This document shows positions 29,072 to 38,503 of a DNA stretch of 64,000 nt, one piece after another (the stretch's first letter is position 1; every line of letters begins with the position of its first letter). A program made the translations under genes and the position numbers. The stretch covers positions 334,107 through 398,106 of the forward strand of contig NZ_JACJQA010000003.1 of NCBI RefSeq assembly GCF_014696355.1, in the 5' to 3' direction. The stretch comes from Pseudanabaena sp. FACHB-1998 (lineage in GTDB: Bacteria > Cyanobacteriota > Cyanobacteriia > Pseudanabaenales > Pseudanabaenaceae). The notes beneath the pieces are model-generated. The model did not search any database, had not been told where the DNA came from, and was given only the letters and a program-made list of their open reading frames with translations.

Positions 29072-30124
29072 ATGAGCGATATTAATTTGGAGAAGATTGA
29101 ACAATTAATTGATGAAGGCTATATCTCCAAGCGATCGCATTTTAGTGGGGAACTTTTTATCTATAACTACACTGCCAAAGCTCAGTACGATCGCCAATGG
29201 ACTCCTGAAACGATGCAATGCCGAGGGTTGATTTTGGATAAAAATGGGGCGATCGCGGCGCGTCCCTTGCCTAAATTTTTTAATCTACAAGAATACACAC
29301 AAGCTTTACCTGCGGAGCCTTTTGAGGTCTATGAGAAACTAGATGGATCTTTAGGAATTCTCTATTGGTATCAAGATCAACCCTATATCGCTTCTAGAGG
29401 AAGTTTTAATTCTGATCAAGCTATAAAAGCTAATGAGATCTTCAATAGACTTTATGCTCAATCCATTCCCAAACTAAACCAATCGCTGACCTATTTATTT
29501 GAAATCATCTATCCTTCTAATCGAATTGTGGTTGACTATGGCGAGATGGAAGCCCTAGTTTTGTTAGCCGTAATTGATACTCAGTCAGGTGTTGAGTATA
29601 AAATCGAAGAGTTTGGCGAATTAGGTTTTCCTATAGCCAAAAAATATGATGGGATGAAGGATTTAAAAGTAATCGCGAACCTGAATGAGCAGAATAGAGA
29701 AGGATTTGTGATCAGGTTTGAAAGTGGTCTCAGACTTAAGTTTAAGTTTACGGAATATGTAAAACTGCATCGCGTCCTTACTCAAGTTACCAGTAGAGTG
29801 ATTTGGGAAATGCTACGCGATCGGATGCCCTTTGAGGATATTTTGGAACGGGTTCCCGATGAGTTTTATAACTGGGTAAAGGAAACTAAAGCGGGCTTAC
29901 TTGCTCAATACCAAGAGATAGAAGAGGCTGCAAAAGCTGATTTTAAAAGGATTATTGCGGTTGTAGATCGAAGCGATCGCAAGGAGATGGCAAAGCATAT
30001 TTTAGCCTGCAAAAATCACACAATTTTATTCTCTCTCTTAGATGGGAAAGACTATAGTGACTACATTTGGCGAACTATTAAACCTAGCCATGAGAAGCCA
30101 TTTATGGACAATGAAGAGGTCTAA
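29072..30124 (+). CDS. T4 Rnl1-like RNA ligase
   Basis: The 350-residue protein has the nucleotidyltransferase motifs of ATP-dependent RNA ligases in order: motif I EKLDGSLGI with the adenylated Lys (about 92), RGLILD upstream, SRGSF (motif Ia/III region), YLFEIIYPSNRIVVDY (motif IIIa), REGFVIRFESG (motif IV) and LKFKFTEYVK (motif V). Such enzymes join 3'-OH and 5'-phosphate RNA ends. A helical C-terminal domain (about 245-345) follows. A weak ribosome site (GGAGAAAAAGA) precedes ATG 29072. No polynucleotide kinase or anticodon nuclease gene is adjacent, so its substrate is open: repair of cut tRNA, phage defence or damage repair. Confidence 0.88.
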   Translation: MSDINLEKIEQLIDEGYISKRSHFSGELFIYNYTAKAQYDRQWTPETMQCRGLILDKNGAIAARPLPKFFNLQEYTQALPAEPFEVYEKLDGSLGILYWYQDQPYIASRGSFNSDQAIKANEIFNRLYAQSIPKLNQSLTYLFEIIYPSNRIVVDYGEMEALVLLAVIDTQSGVEYKIEEFGELGFPIAKKYDGMKDLKVIANLNEQNREGFVIRFESGLRLKFKFTEYVKLHRVLTQVTSRVIWEMLRDRMPFEDILERVPDEFYNWVKETKAGLLAQYQEIEEAAKADFKRIIAVVDRSDRKEMAKHILACKNHTILFSLLDGKDYSDYIWRTIKPSHEKPFMDNEEV

Positions 30125-30204
30125 CATCCGCAGGGATTGCATTGTCCAAATGGACAGGCGTTACTTGCAAGACAAGCGCCGCACGATATTATCGCTATGA
30201 TCAA
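30121..30204 (-). CDS. Tiny Cys-rich peptide ORF at the 3' end of the K+ channel gene
   Basis: A 27-codon frame opens with TTG at 30202-30204, overlapping the TGA of the channel gene (TTGA), and ends at TAG 30121-30123, overlapping the RNA ligase stop on the other strand. It encodes a short hydrophobic start MIIAI then a Cys-dense tail with six Cys: C-G-A-C, then C-P-F-G-Q-C and C-G-C at the very end. This density is most unlikely by chance. It may be a coupled metal-binding micropeptide, or the former C-terminus of the channel now out of frame. Function unknown. Confidence 0.4.
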   Translation of the reverse strand: MIIAIISCGACLASNACPFGQCNPCGC

Positions 30205-31088
30205 ATTGCGGTTGTCTCATGGAAGTAAGTGTAATCCAGATAGCGATGTCCGTCATTGCCCATAAAAATTACATCGACAAAACGTTGGTTAAACAGGAGA
30301 GTCCGAGCCGCATAGATATGGCGAGCATGGATGGTTCCTTCGATGGTTTCATCAATACCTGTAAGCGAAACCAGAATTTGAGCATGTAAGCGTTCCATTG
30401 TTTCCAAGGTCAACCCATATAGAGGACTGATTTCGTCAATAGTATGCATCACTGTCCACGACAGTAAAAATACAGGAGAGTGTTCACGAACTAACTTCAG
30501 TTCATGCAACCGTCGCATCATTTGTCCTTCTGAGGTGATTTCATCGATCATCAGATAAACTCTCAATTGTGCTTCGAGAATGTTATTCTGGCGTTCGTTG
30601 GCGGTGCGAAACATGAGTGTGGGAATGCCATTGTAGTCATGAATCGTTGCCACACGGCTGAACATTACACGGGAAGAGGATTTGGCAAATCTCGTAAAGG
30701 CGATCCCTGTAATCACAGCGAACAACATTAAACTAGCGATCGATTCTAGAGTGACCACTAGATTCGCATAAAGTGTTTGCGGATTCATCACTCCATAGCC
30801 AATGGAAGCAAGGGTTTGCACACTAAAGAAAAAAGCCTCTAAAAATCCTACTTCTTTTACACCAGCGATCGCATTGCCATCGATTAGATAGAGAAGGGCA
30901 AATACAGCATTGAGAAAGATATCAAAGAGGACTACGATCAAAAAAAATCCAAACCAAGGAATCGTTAGCAACAGATGATAGGGATCACGCAAATAGGATA
31001 GCCAAGAGTTACCACCCACAACCTGAAGCACTCCATCCCTTTGTTCAAGTTTAATTAAAGGACGGGGAAACTTACGCTTGATTCTCAT
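30201..31088 (-). CDS. Inward-rectifier (KirBac-type) potassium channel
   Basis: The 295-residue protein has two membrane helices (about 45-70 and 110-135) flanking a pore with selectivity filter ASIGYG, and a C-terminal cytoplasmic immunoglobulin-like Kir domain (about 145-290) with the conserved blocks GIPTLMFRTANERQNNI, SWTVMHTID and SPLYG. KirBac channels conduct K+ across the inner membrane and are gated by the cytoplasmic domain. Start ATG 31088. A Cys-rich ORF overlaps its stop. Confidence 0.93.
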   Translation of the reverse strand: MRIKRKFPRPLIKLEQRDGVLQVVGGNSWLSYLRDPYHLLLTIPWFGFFLIVVLFDIFLNAVFALLYLIDGNAIAGVKEVGFLEAFFFSVQTLASIGYGVMNPQTLYANLVVTLESIASLMLFAVITGIAFTRFAKSSSRVMFSRVATIHDYNGIPTLMFRTANERQNNILEAQLRVYLMIDEITSEGQMMRRLHELKLVREHSPVFLLSWTVMHTIDEISPLYGLTLETMERLHAQILVSLTGIDETIEGTIHARHIYAARTLLFNQRFVDVIFMGNDGHRYLDYTYFHETTAI

Positions 31089-31145
31089 ATAACTAATCTG
31101 CCTGCATAGTATCTTTATATTTATAGCGCTTTGCGCTCAAATCCA

Positions 31146-31200
31146 AACCAAGGAATTTTTGAAGTTGTTGCTAAGCAACAACTTCAAAAATTCCTTGGTT
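31146..31200. repeat. Perfect 26-bp-arm hairpin
   Basis: Arms begin AACCAAGGAATTTTTGAAG and meet at GTTGC-TAA-GCAAC. It lies between the divergent kir and sfsA genes, so it is not a terminator of either. Confidence 0.88.
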
Positions 31201-31266
31201 CGTTTGATCGAAAATTGCTTTGTGGTAATATGAGCCGCTATTTTCACTCTTTACAACAAACCTCAA

Positions 31267-32016
31267 ATGTCGCAAGTACACATTTACCCAGACTTAATGG
31301 CTGGTCGTCTCGTTAGCCGCTACAAGCGATTTTTTGCAGATATAGAATTAGATAACGGGGAACTAATTACCGCCCATTGCGCTAACACGGGACCAATGAC
31401 AGGGGTATGTGAAATTGGCAGCCCTGTTTTAGTTTCCTATCACCCTAGCCCCAAGCGCAAACTTGCCTATAGTTGGGAAGCAATTTATTTAAATGAAGAA
31501 TGGATAGGTGTGAATACGAGTCTACCTAATCGCGTAATTGGGAATATGCTCGATCGCCATTTATTACCAGAGCTAGAGCCATATACTAACGTGAAGGGTG
31601 AGGTCGCCTATGGCAATGAAAAGAGTCGCATAGACTTTCTATTGACTAATGATGAAAATCCAGAAGGAATTCCCAAAATTACGTCAAAAATTACGACAAA
31701 CAGAACCTATGTGGAAGTTAAAAATACTACTTGGTGTCTGGGCAATCTTGCCCTCTTTCCCGACACGGTGACCACTCGCGGTCAAAAGCATTTACGTGAG
31801 CTAATGTCAGTCATGGATGATCATACTGACGCTGCCATAGTTTTCTTTATCAATCGCGGCGATTGCGATCGCTTTGCGGCCGGGAGCCAAGCTGATCCTG
31901 AATACGGGCGACTACTTGCAGCAGCGATCGCTAAAGGAGTCAAAGTCTTGCCTTGCCGATTTAAAATTGAGCCGCCGAAAATTATATATCTGGGATTAGC
32001 AAGTCTAGAAGTTTAA
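31267..32016 (+). CDS. sfsA: SfsA-family DNA/RNA-processing protein
   Basis: The 249-residue product has the SfsA signatures: GRLVSRYKRFFADIEL, AHCANTGPMTG, YSWEAIYLN, RIDFLL and YVEVKNTTW, then FPDTVTTRGQKHLREL. The family was named for maltose use in E. coli and carries an OB-fold followed by a restriction-enzyme-like nuclease core with D..ExK (here D in SRIDFLL and EVK). Its cellular role is not well defined. Start ATG 31267. A stem-loop follows the stop. Confidence 0.94.
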   Translation: MSQVHIYPDLMAGRLVSRYKRFFADIELDNGELITAHCANTGPMTGVCEIGSPVLVSYHPSPKRKLAYSWEAIYLNEEWIGVNTSLPNRVIGNMLDRHLLPELEPYTNVKGEVAYGNEKSRIDFLLTNDENPEGIPKITSKITTNRTYVEVKNTTWCLGNLALFPDTVTTRGQKHLRELMSVMDDHTDAAIVFFINRGDCDRFAAGSQADPEYGRLLAAAIAKGVKVLPCRFKIEPPKIIYLGLASLEV

Positions 32017-32112
32017 GCTAAATCTGTGAATATATAGGTTGCTTTGAAACCTATGTATTCACAGATTCAGTAAAGATGATTTATGTTGAGAGGTTTTTGT
32101 CTAACTTGTTAG

Positions 32113-32202
32113 TTAGCGGACTTCCGTAAAGGGGCTAACAATTTTCCAGAAGGTGTAAGGAACTCCAACACTCAAAACAAAATAGACTGCCAGTTCTGCC
32201 AT
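32113..32202 (-). CDS. Small predicted membrane protein (29 aa)
   Basis: ATG 32202 to stop 32113. The product is MAELAVYFVLSVGVPYTFWK followed by a nine-residue polar tail ending TEVR. One hydrophobic helix of about 18 residues and a polar C-terminus are like the many tiny subunits of photosynthetic complexes (PetL, PetM, Psb and Ndh small subunits), but it does not match one I can name. It is in a 570-bp gap with nothing else. No strong ribosome site is seen, so confidence is modest. Confidence 0.5.
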   Translation of the reverse strand: MAELAVYFVLSVGVPYTFWKIVSPFTEVR

Positions 32203-32427
32203 AGTTTATATAGATGCTTTCTATGTAAAAGTCTGAATGTGTAACATATGTTACCCAGTAGATCTGTAATATACATCTTTGTCCATATTTTGGCTATCTC
32301 TAGGTGGATGATTTTATCAAGCTGTGCGTCAATCCAATACTCCATACAGATTTGCAGCAACTCGCGCCGCAAATCTCTAGGTCAAAACTATGGAATTACA
32401 GAGTTTTGCTTTACATCGCGAAAAAAA

Positions 32428-32470
32428 CCAAAGATTGATGGCGGCACTTTGTGCCGCCATCAATCTTTGG
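32428..32470. repeat. Perfect 20-bp-arm hairpin
   Basis: Arms CCAAAGATTGATGGCGGCAC around TTT, upstream of the next gene. It creates part of a long false N-terminal extension of that gene's frame. Confidence 0.85.
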
Positions 32471-32587
32471 AGTTTTGATTGCAAATTTTTGTACCAAACT
32501 AGCCAACTTATGATAGTCTGTCTGCCTAACGGGGTTACTCCTAAAAAAAACTTAATAAATCGTTTCTCACCAAAGGAAGTGATATCT

Positions 32588-33103
32588 GTGAAAAATCTGA
32601 TCAAATGTTTACTAGGCTTGACTGCATTAGGATGCATGTCAGCGATCGCTACTCCCTCAGTCCAAGCGCAACCAGCCTATGGTAGCTACTTGGGCGTAGG
32701 TGCTAGTTTTGGCTTTACCAGTGGTAATTCTAGCCTTGGCGAAAACTCTCGTACTTCTGCTGTAGTTGCCGCACGCTACAAATTTCTCGAATTTCCTGTT
32801 TCGCTCCGCACCCAAATTCTGATTGGTAACAGTACTGCTGTTGTCCCAACGGTTTCCTTTGATGTGCCATTGAACTTTGATACCGATATTTACATTGGTG
32901 CAGGCGTAGCTTTATCTAATACCGTCGATACTACGCCCGTAGGTAACAAAAATAGCTTTGTCGTCCAACCTGGAATTGACTACACCTTGCCAAATAGTAA
33001 TCTCGTCCTATTTGGAAACGTTATTTTTGCTTTTGATGCCTATCGTAATTCCCCCGGGACTTCAGCTACTTCTTTACAAACTGGTTTAGGACTGAGATTC
33101 TAA
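32588..33103 (+). CDS. Secreted outer-membrane beta-barrel-like protein
   Basis: About 171 residues from the GTG at 32588, which follows AAGGAAG at a good distance. The frame is open upstream, but those codons come from a hairpin repeat. A signal peptide (KNLIKCLLGLTALGCMSAIA, cleavage after SVQAQ) precedes an amphipathic beta-strand domain with a terminal Phe (LGLRF), typical of outer-membrane barrels. Ten or so strands with aromatic girdles are visible. The family is otherwise unrecognised. A porin-like or surface role is likely. Confidence 0.75.
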   Translation: MKNLIKCLLGLTALGCMSAIATPSVQAQPAYGSYLGVGASFGFTSGNSSLGENSRTSAVVAARYKFLEFPVSLRTQILIGNSTAVVPTVSFDVPLNFDTDIYIGAGVALSNTVDTTPVGNKNSFVVQPGIDYTLPNSNLVLFGNVIFAFDAYRNSPGTSATSLQTGLGLRF

Positions 33104-33212
33104 GTAAATCCGATCAGTAAATCAGATTTTAGTTTTCCGCTTGACTCTCAGTTTGATTTTCAGGTTTGATTTTTAGTAAAGATGTCCCTCGTTATGTCCG
33201 TCGTAAGCCTCC

Positions 33213-34346
33213 ATGCAAAATCTTGTAGCTGCGTTTGAGAGTCAGTTCGCTCATAAACAGTTCTCCGCCGCTTCAGCAACGCTTCAGCAATTGCTGTCCG
33301 ATTATCCTGACGAACCGCAGTTACAGATTTTGAAAGGTCGCCTATATTACGCCACTGGTCATACCAGTGAGGCGGAAACAATTTTTCGTAGTCTGCTTAA
33401 GGCTCAGTTACCTGCTCATTTGATTTCACAGGCTAGACATGGCTTGCTTGCGATCGAAATGGCTGAGGTTAATGCACGTCAAGCCAAGGTCGATGATATC
33501 TTAAAGCTTGAAGGTGGCTCTAGTCTGGCTTATTTAGCTTTGTTGCCCGTAGCTGCGGAGCAGAAAGATTGGGCGATCGCGAAACTGGCGAGAGTCTTCC
33601 GTACCGATCCCTATACAGCAAGGTTTAAAATCCCAAATCGCCATCCGAAAATTATTCGCATTGGCTCGTTAGCAGAAATGCAAGCCTATGGCGAAGAATT
33701 ACAAAGCTATGGGGTTGCTACGATTTGGCTGAGTCTAGATAAGATCTCGCAAATACCCATCTATAAAGTTGAGTACTTTAGCCAAAACCAAATTAATCAC
33801 CATGGTGAGCCACAGGTGCGGGCGATCGCTAATACCGATGAAATCGCTTTTACCCCTCAAGATGTCATCACAAAGGTAGAAGGGATTTTACCCACCTTTG
33901 GGGAGGTGGTCATAGTAGATGCGAAGCACAAGCTGGCGAGAAAAGAACAGATTTTAGATCGGGTGCATATCTGTGATCTGCATTTACAAACTTACAGGGT
34001 GAATGGCAAGCAAAGCGATCGCGGATGTATTTTGCGCTTTCATGATAATCACTATCGCTTTGAGGTGGGACTGCAACTGTTAGTTAAGCGATCGCTAGAG
34101 CATATTCCCCCAACCGTTCAAGAGCATTGGACGGAGTTAAGCAAATGGTTAGGGCAGACCATCACCACCGCCAAGATTGCTTCTGATTTTCAGAATTTTG
34201 CGGAGATGTCGATGAGCTATCCTGAATTTTTGCAAGCGATCGCAGAAACCCATATCAAGCTAGATCGGTTTAAACCGAGTCTATGGGATAACTGTTTCCA
34301 GTTATATAGCAGCACTATTTTCAATTATCCCCATCTCGCTAGCTAA
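33213..34346 (+). CDS. Unknown protein with N-terminal TPR-like repeats
   Basis: The 377-residue product begins with TPR-like helices (about 1-120: FAHKQFSAASATLQQLLSDYP, LQILKGRLYYATGHTSEAE). An alpha/beta region (about 150-300) follows with no catalytic motif I recognise. Similar proteins are restricted to cyanobacteria. No signal peptide; probably cytoplasmic. It stands alone. Start ATG 33213. Confidence 0.78.
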   Translation: MQNLVAAFESQFAHKQFSAASATLQQLLSDYPDEPQLQILKGRLYYATGHTSEAETIFRSLLKAQLPAHLISQARHGLLAIEMAEVNARQAKVDDILKLEGGSSLAYLALLPVAAEQKDWAIAKLARVFRTDPYTARFKIPNRHPKIIRIGSLAEMQAYGEELQSYGVATIWLSLDKISQIPIYKVEYFSQNQINHHGEPQVRAIANTDEIAFTPQDVITKVEGILPTFGEVVIVDAKHKLARKEQILDRVHICDLHLQTYRVNGKQSDRGCILRFHDNHYRFEVGLQLLVKRSLEHIPPTVQEHWTELSKWLGQTITTAKIASDFQNFAEMSMSYPEFLQAIAETHIKLDRFKPSLWDNCFQLYSSTIFNYPHLAS

Positions 34347-34349
34347 AAT

Positions 34350-34398
34350 CCCAAGGATTAACGTTATGCCGCTTCGCGCTGCAACGCTAATCCTTGGG
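34350..34398 (+). repeat. Imperfect hairpin after the TPR gene
   Basis: CCCAAGGATTA(ACGTT) ... (AACGC)TAATCCTTGGG around a GCGCTTCGCGC-like centre, 3 bp after the stop. Arms resemble those of 34865-34921. Confidence 0.7.
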
Positions 34399-34427
34399 TG
34401 GAAATGGAGTAAGTAAACTTGCTTTGC

Positions 34428-34543
34428 TATAGCAAAGCCAGAGTTAGCCAGTACAAACCAAAACCCAAAAAGCGAGTTGCGGCGCGAAGCGCCGCAACTC
34501 GCTTTTTGGGTTTTATGTCCTAAGCAAAACTTACACTGCTATA
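34428..34543 (+). mobile_element. MITE-like element, family B, copy 1
   Basis: 116 bp bounded by TATAGCA and TGCTATA. Order: AGCAAAGCCAGAGTTAGCCA, ACCAAAACCC, a perfect hairpin at 34460-34514, GGGTTTTATGTCCTAAGC and AAAACTTACACTGC. The same order is found at 50974-51087. No coding capacity. Confidence 0.75.
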
Positions 34544-34622
34544 TCTCAAAAGCAAATAATCAAGAGCGTAATTTAATCCAGATTAAGATGATAATATTCG
34601 TAAAACTGTCACAGGTAAGACG

Positions 34623-34847
34623 ATGAGCGCACCAACTGCAACCAAAATCGGACTCAACACCTCTCTTCCAAGTATTCGTCGCATTCATAGCATTATTCGC
34701 GACAAAAACGAAGTTGAAATCAAACTACTCACAGGAGATCAACTACGAGGCAGAATTGTATGGATTGATGACCAATGCCTCTGTATGGATGCATCGGGAC
34801 ATAAAATTGTGATCTGGCAACATGCGATCGCTTTTATCAAAGGCTAA
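34623..34847 (+). CDS. hfq: Hfq, cyanobacterial type
   Basis: The 74-residue product has the Sm-fold of cyanobacterial Hfq: LPSIRRIHSIIRDKNEVEIKLLTGDQL (Sm1 with KLLTGD), then IVWIDDQCLCM, IVIWQHAIAFIKG (Sm2). Cyanobacterial Hfq lacks the classic RNA-binding residues of the enterobacterial protein and, in Synechocystis, is linked to type IV pili and motility through PilB. This copy also lacks the YKH motif. Ribosome site AGGTAAGACG precedes ATG 34623. Strong hairpins follow. Confidence 0.92.
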   Translation: MSAPTATKIGLNTSLPSIRRIHSIIRDKNEVEIKLLTGDQLRGRIVWIDDQCLCMDASGHKIVIWQHAIAFIKG

Positions 34848-34864
34848 AGAAAGTTACTCCCTCC

Positions 34865-34921
34865 AAACCCAAGGGATTAGCATTGCGGCGCTTCGCGCCG
34901 CAATGCTAATCCCTTGGGTTT
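34865..34921 (+). repeat. Perfect 27-bp-arm hairpin after hfq (family C)
   Basis: Arms AAACCCAAGGGATTAGCATT(GCGGCGC) around TTC. Flanks TTACTCCCTCC and GGGAAGGGAGTAG (34854 and 34929) repeat those of 54913-54988, which has different inner arms. Confidence 0.85.
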
Positions 34922-34962
34922 TAATACTGGGAAGGGAGTAGAGGAATTGGTATAATTATTCA

Positions 34963-35083
34963 TTTTATAGCTGTCGCCATTCTTGTTAAGACACAAACCC
35001 AGAAAGCGAGTGATGGCGCGAAGCGCCGCAACTCGCTTTCTGGGTTTTGATTTATCCTAATCCAAGTGACCACAGCTATAAAA
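34963..35083 (+). mobile_element. MITE-like element, family A, best copy
   Basis: 121 bp with perfect 12-bp terminal inverted repeats TTTTATAGCTGT and ACAGCTATAAAA. Inside: CTTGTTAAGACACAAACC, a 53-bp hairpin with CGCGAAGCG centre, GGTTTTGATTTATCCTAATC and CAAGTGACC. The same block order occurs at 16902 and, inverted, 25901. No coding capacity. Confidence 0.82.
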
Positions 35084-35104
35084 CCGCTAGATTAAGTTTG
35101 TAAT

Positions 35105-35109
35105 AAGGA
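35105..35109 (+). promoter_or_regulatory. Ribosome binding site that decides the tgt start
   Basis: AAGGA, 9 bases before a CTG at 35119 in frame with tgt. It is the only such site near the expected start. Confidence 0.6.
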
Positions 35110-35115
35110 TTGTAA

Positions 35116-36243
<1,128 letters not shown>

Positions 36244-36251
36244 AAACAAGC

Positions 36252-36623
36252 ATGTTTCGCCTATTACTCTATTTCTGTATCTGGATCGGCTCAATGGGAA
36301 TAGCCATATTTGCAAGTCAAAATATATTTCCTGTGACAATTAGACTGGGTTCATTAGAGTCGATTAGGTTGCCTTTAGGACTTGTGCTAATTTTTTGTGC
36401 AGGAATTGGCGCAGTATTGATGACTTCACTGACGACAATATCCCAAACATCGATAAAATTTACCCTACCTAACATTAATAAAAACTCAAAAGTTAACTCG
36501 AAAATACCCTTCTCCAATCAACAACCAAAACAACAACAAACCAAAATTAAAAATGAATTTACAAAGAAAAAAGCACAATATAAAGATGACTTTGATGATG
36601 ATTGGAATGAGGACTGGGAATAG
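36252..36623 (+). CDS. LapA-domain (DUF1049) membrane protein
   Basis: A 123-residue protein with two membrane helices (about 5-25 and 40-62) separated by SQNIFPVTIRLGSLESIRLPLGL, the LapA pattern. A hydrophilic tail rich in Gln, Lys and Asp ends DDFDDDWNEDWE. It starts 8 bp after tgt, so they are probably co-transcribed. LapA proteins help assemble lipopolysaccharide at the inner membrane in enterics; the cyanobacterial role is unknown. Confidence 0.8.
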   Translation: MFRLLLYFCIWIGSMGIAIFASQNIFPVTIRLGSLESIRLPLGLVLIFCAGIGAVLMTSLTTISQTSIKFTLPNINKNSKVNSKIPFSNQQPKQQQTKIKNEFTKKKAQYKDDFDDDWNEDWE

Positions 36624-36769
36624 AATGTATTCTTAAATACATTTGTGTTGGACGGCTTTTGTTAACTTTCAAAAGTCAGGATTATTGTTACTATGCAAGA
36701 ATATTGTAGTCATAAAAAACTATTTAGTATTTCATATGTAACAAATGCATTTTTAATTGGTGTGATGGT

Positions 36770-38503
36770 ATGAAAAAAATCAGCAATATCTCAGTTCTAC
36801 TTGGTCTGAGTCTGCTAGCCTCAGCTACAGGCGCGCAGGCGGAGACAAAAAACGCACAAGTACAATCTCAAAGCGTTGCTTCTGCTCCAGTAGTTCAATC
36901 TTCGATGCCTACTACGGAAGTAAAGCTGAATGAATCAGAAACTATCCGTGCTATCAATACAGAATTGAACCGCCCCAAAGAAGTAGCTCAAAACGTTACT
37001 TCCGTTTCTCAACTGAGCGATGTTAAGCCTACAGATTGGGCTTTTACCGCACTACAGTCTTTGGTAGAACGCTATGGATGTATTGCAGGTTATCCTGATC
37101 GCACATTCCGTGGTAAGCAAGCAACCAGCCGCTATGAATTTGCCGCAGGTTTGAATGCTTGTTTAGACAAGATCAATGAAATCATTTCCGCAGGTTTAGC
37201 CGACAAGGTCAGTAAAGAAGACCTTGCCACCTTACAAAAACTCCAAGAAGAGTTTGCCTCTGAACTTGCTACCCTCCGTGGTCGTGTAGATGCTCTGGAT
37301 GCGAAGGTTGCTAAGCTAGAAGCTCAACAGTTCTCTACAACCACTAAGTTAAGTGGATTGGCTTTCTTCAACGTAACTGGTGTTTCAGGCAATAATGCAG
37401 TTAAAGATCCTACGGGCGCTATTGCTAAGACTCCAAACGTGACCATGAGTGGCTTGGTGTGGCTCACCTTAAATACCTCTTTCACAGGTAAAGACTCTTT
37501 AATCACACAGTTAGCTGTTGGTAACGGTACATCTCCTTTCAACAACTACACACCTCTTACAAGTGGTTTCTTCAATTCCACAGGCGTTCCATTCACCGAT
37601 CAAACCTCTGGTGCAAGTGCTAATACTTTCGTATTGCGTGAATTGTCTTACTCCTTCCCAGTATTTGAGAAAGCAACTTTAGTTGTTGGTCCTCGCGTCA
37701 ACTTCTACAAGTACTTCGATGGTATTCGGTTTATCTATCCTTGGAATACTAGCTTCAACTCCATCAACAGCACCTTATTGAGCAATGCAAAGCGTGGTGC
37801 TGGTGCTGTATTCATGACTCCTCTGGGCAACCAATTTGACTTCAAAGTTGGTTACTTGTCAGAAAGCAATGAATTTGGTCCTGGTCCTTCTGGAACCTCC
37901 GCCGCATCGCCCACCAGCGGATTGTTCGGTGGTAACAATGCAGTGACAGCTGAGTTAGGCTTCAAACCAAGTGATGCATTTAAGCTCCGCTTGCTCTATA
38001 GCCGTACAAATATTGCTAGCTTTGGTGGTGGTCTTGTTGGCGGCGTTGGCTTTACGCCCTCTCTTCCCGGTACAGTAGCAGGCGCGAATAATGCTCAGTC
38101 CGATGTATTTGCTGCTAACTTTGATTGGCTGCTTGCTAAAGGATTTGGCTTGTTTGGTCGCTATGGCTACAGCACTTCTAACATCAATCTAGCTATTGGT
38201 GGTTCTAGCAATGTTGTTACCCAAACTTTCCAAGTTGGTGCTGCTTTCCCCGATCTCTTTAAAGAAGGCGCTCTAGCGATGATTTCCTTCGGAATGCCCT
38301 TTAACTTTACTAGCGGCAAGAGTTCTCTAATATCTGGTGCTGGTGATGGCGGTACACAGTACGACCTAGAGTTTTCTTACGTTTTACCTGTAACGAAGAA
38401 TGTTTCTCTAGTACCTTCTTTCTACACCATTTTCAGTCCTAACAACTTCAGTAGCAATCCTACTGTGTTTGTTGGTAACTTGCAGGCAGTCTTCAGCTTC
38501 TAA
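36770..38503 (+). CDS. Cyanobacterial SLH-OprB outer-membrane porin (iron uptake porin type)
   Basis: The 577-residue protein has a signal peptide (about 1-24, ending AQAE), an S-layer-homology domain (about 80-140: LSDVKPTDWAFTALQSLVERYGC, YPDRTFRG), a coiled coil (about 150-180) and a 16-18 stranded OprB-type barrel (about 185-577) ending in FSF. The SLH domain binds peptidoglycan and the barrel sits in the outer membrane. This family includes the major cyanobacterial porins, several of which pass inorganic ions such as iron. Start ATG 36770. A terminator follows. Confidence 0.93.
   Translation: MKKISNISVLLGLSLLASATGAQAETKNAQVQSQSVASAPVVQSSMPTTEVKLNESETIRAINTELNRPKEVAQNVTSVSQLSDVKPTDWAFTALQSLVERYGCIAGYPDRTFRGKQATSRYEFAAGLNACLDKINEIISAGLADKVSKEDLATLQKLQEEFASELATLRGRVDALDAKVAKLEAQQFSTTTKLSGLAFFNVTGVSGNNAVKDPTGAIAKTPNVTMSGLVWLTLNTSFTGKDSLITQLAVGNGTSPFNNYTPLTSGFFNSTGVPFTDQTSGASANTFVLRELSYSFPVFEKATLVVGPRVNFYKYFDGIRFIYPWNTSFNSINSTLLSNAKRGAGAVFMTPLGNQFDFKVGYLSESNEFGPGPSGTSAASPTSGLFGGNNAVTAELGFKPSDAFKLRLLYSRTNIASFGGGLVGGVGFTPSLPGTVAGANNAQSDVFAANFDWLLAKGFGLFGRYGYSTSNINLAIGGSSNVVTQTFQVGAAFPDLFKEGALAMISFGMPFNFTSGKSSLISGAGDGGTQYDLEFSYVLPVTKNVSLVPSFYTIFSPNNFSSNPTVFVGNLQAVFSF

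Noticed and set aside
32390..32587. N-terminal extension of the outer-membrane protein
   Set aside because: Includes the hairpin at 32428-32470; a proper signal peptide begins at GTG 32588.
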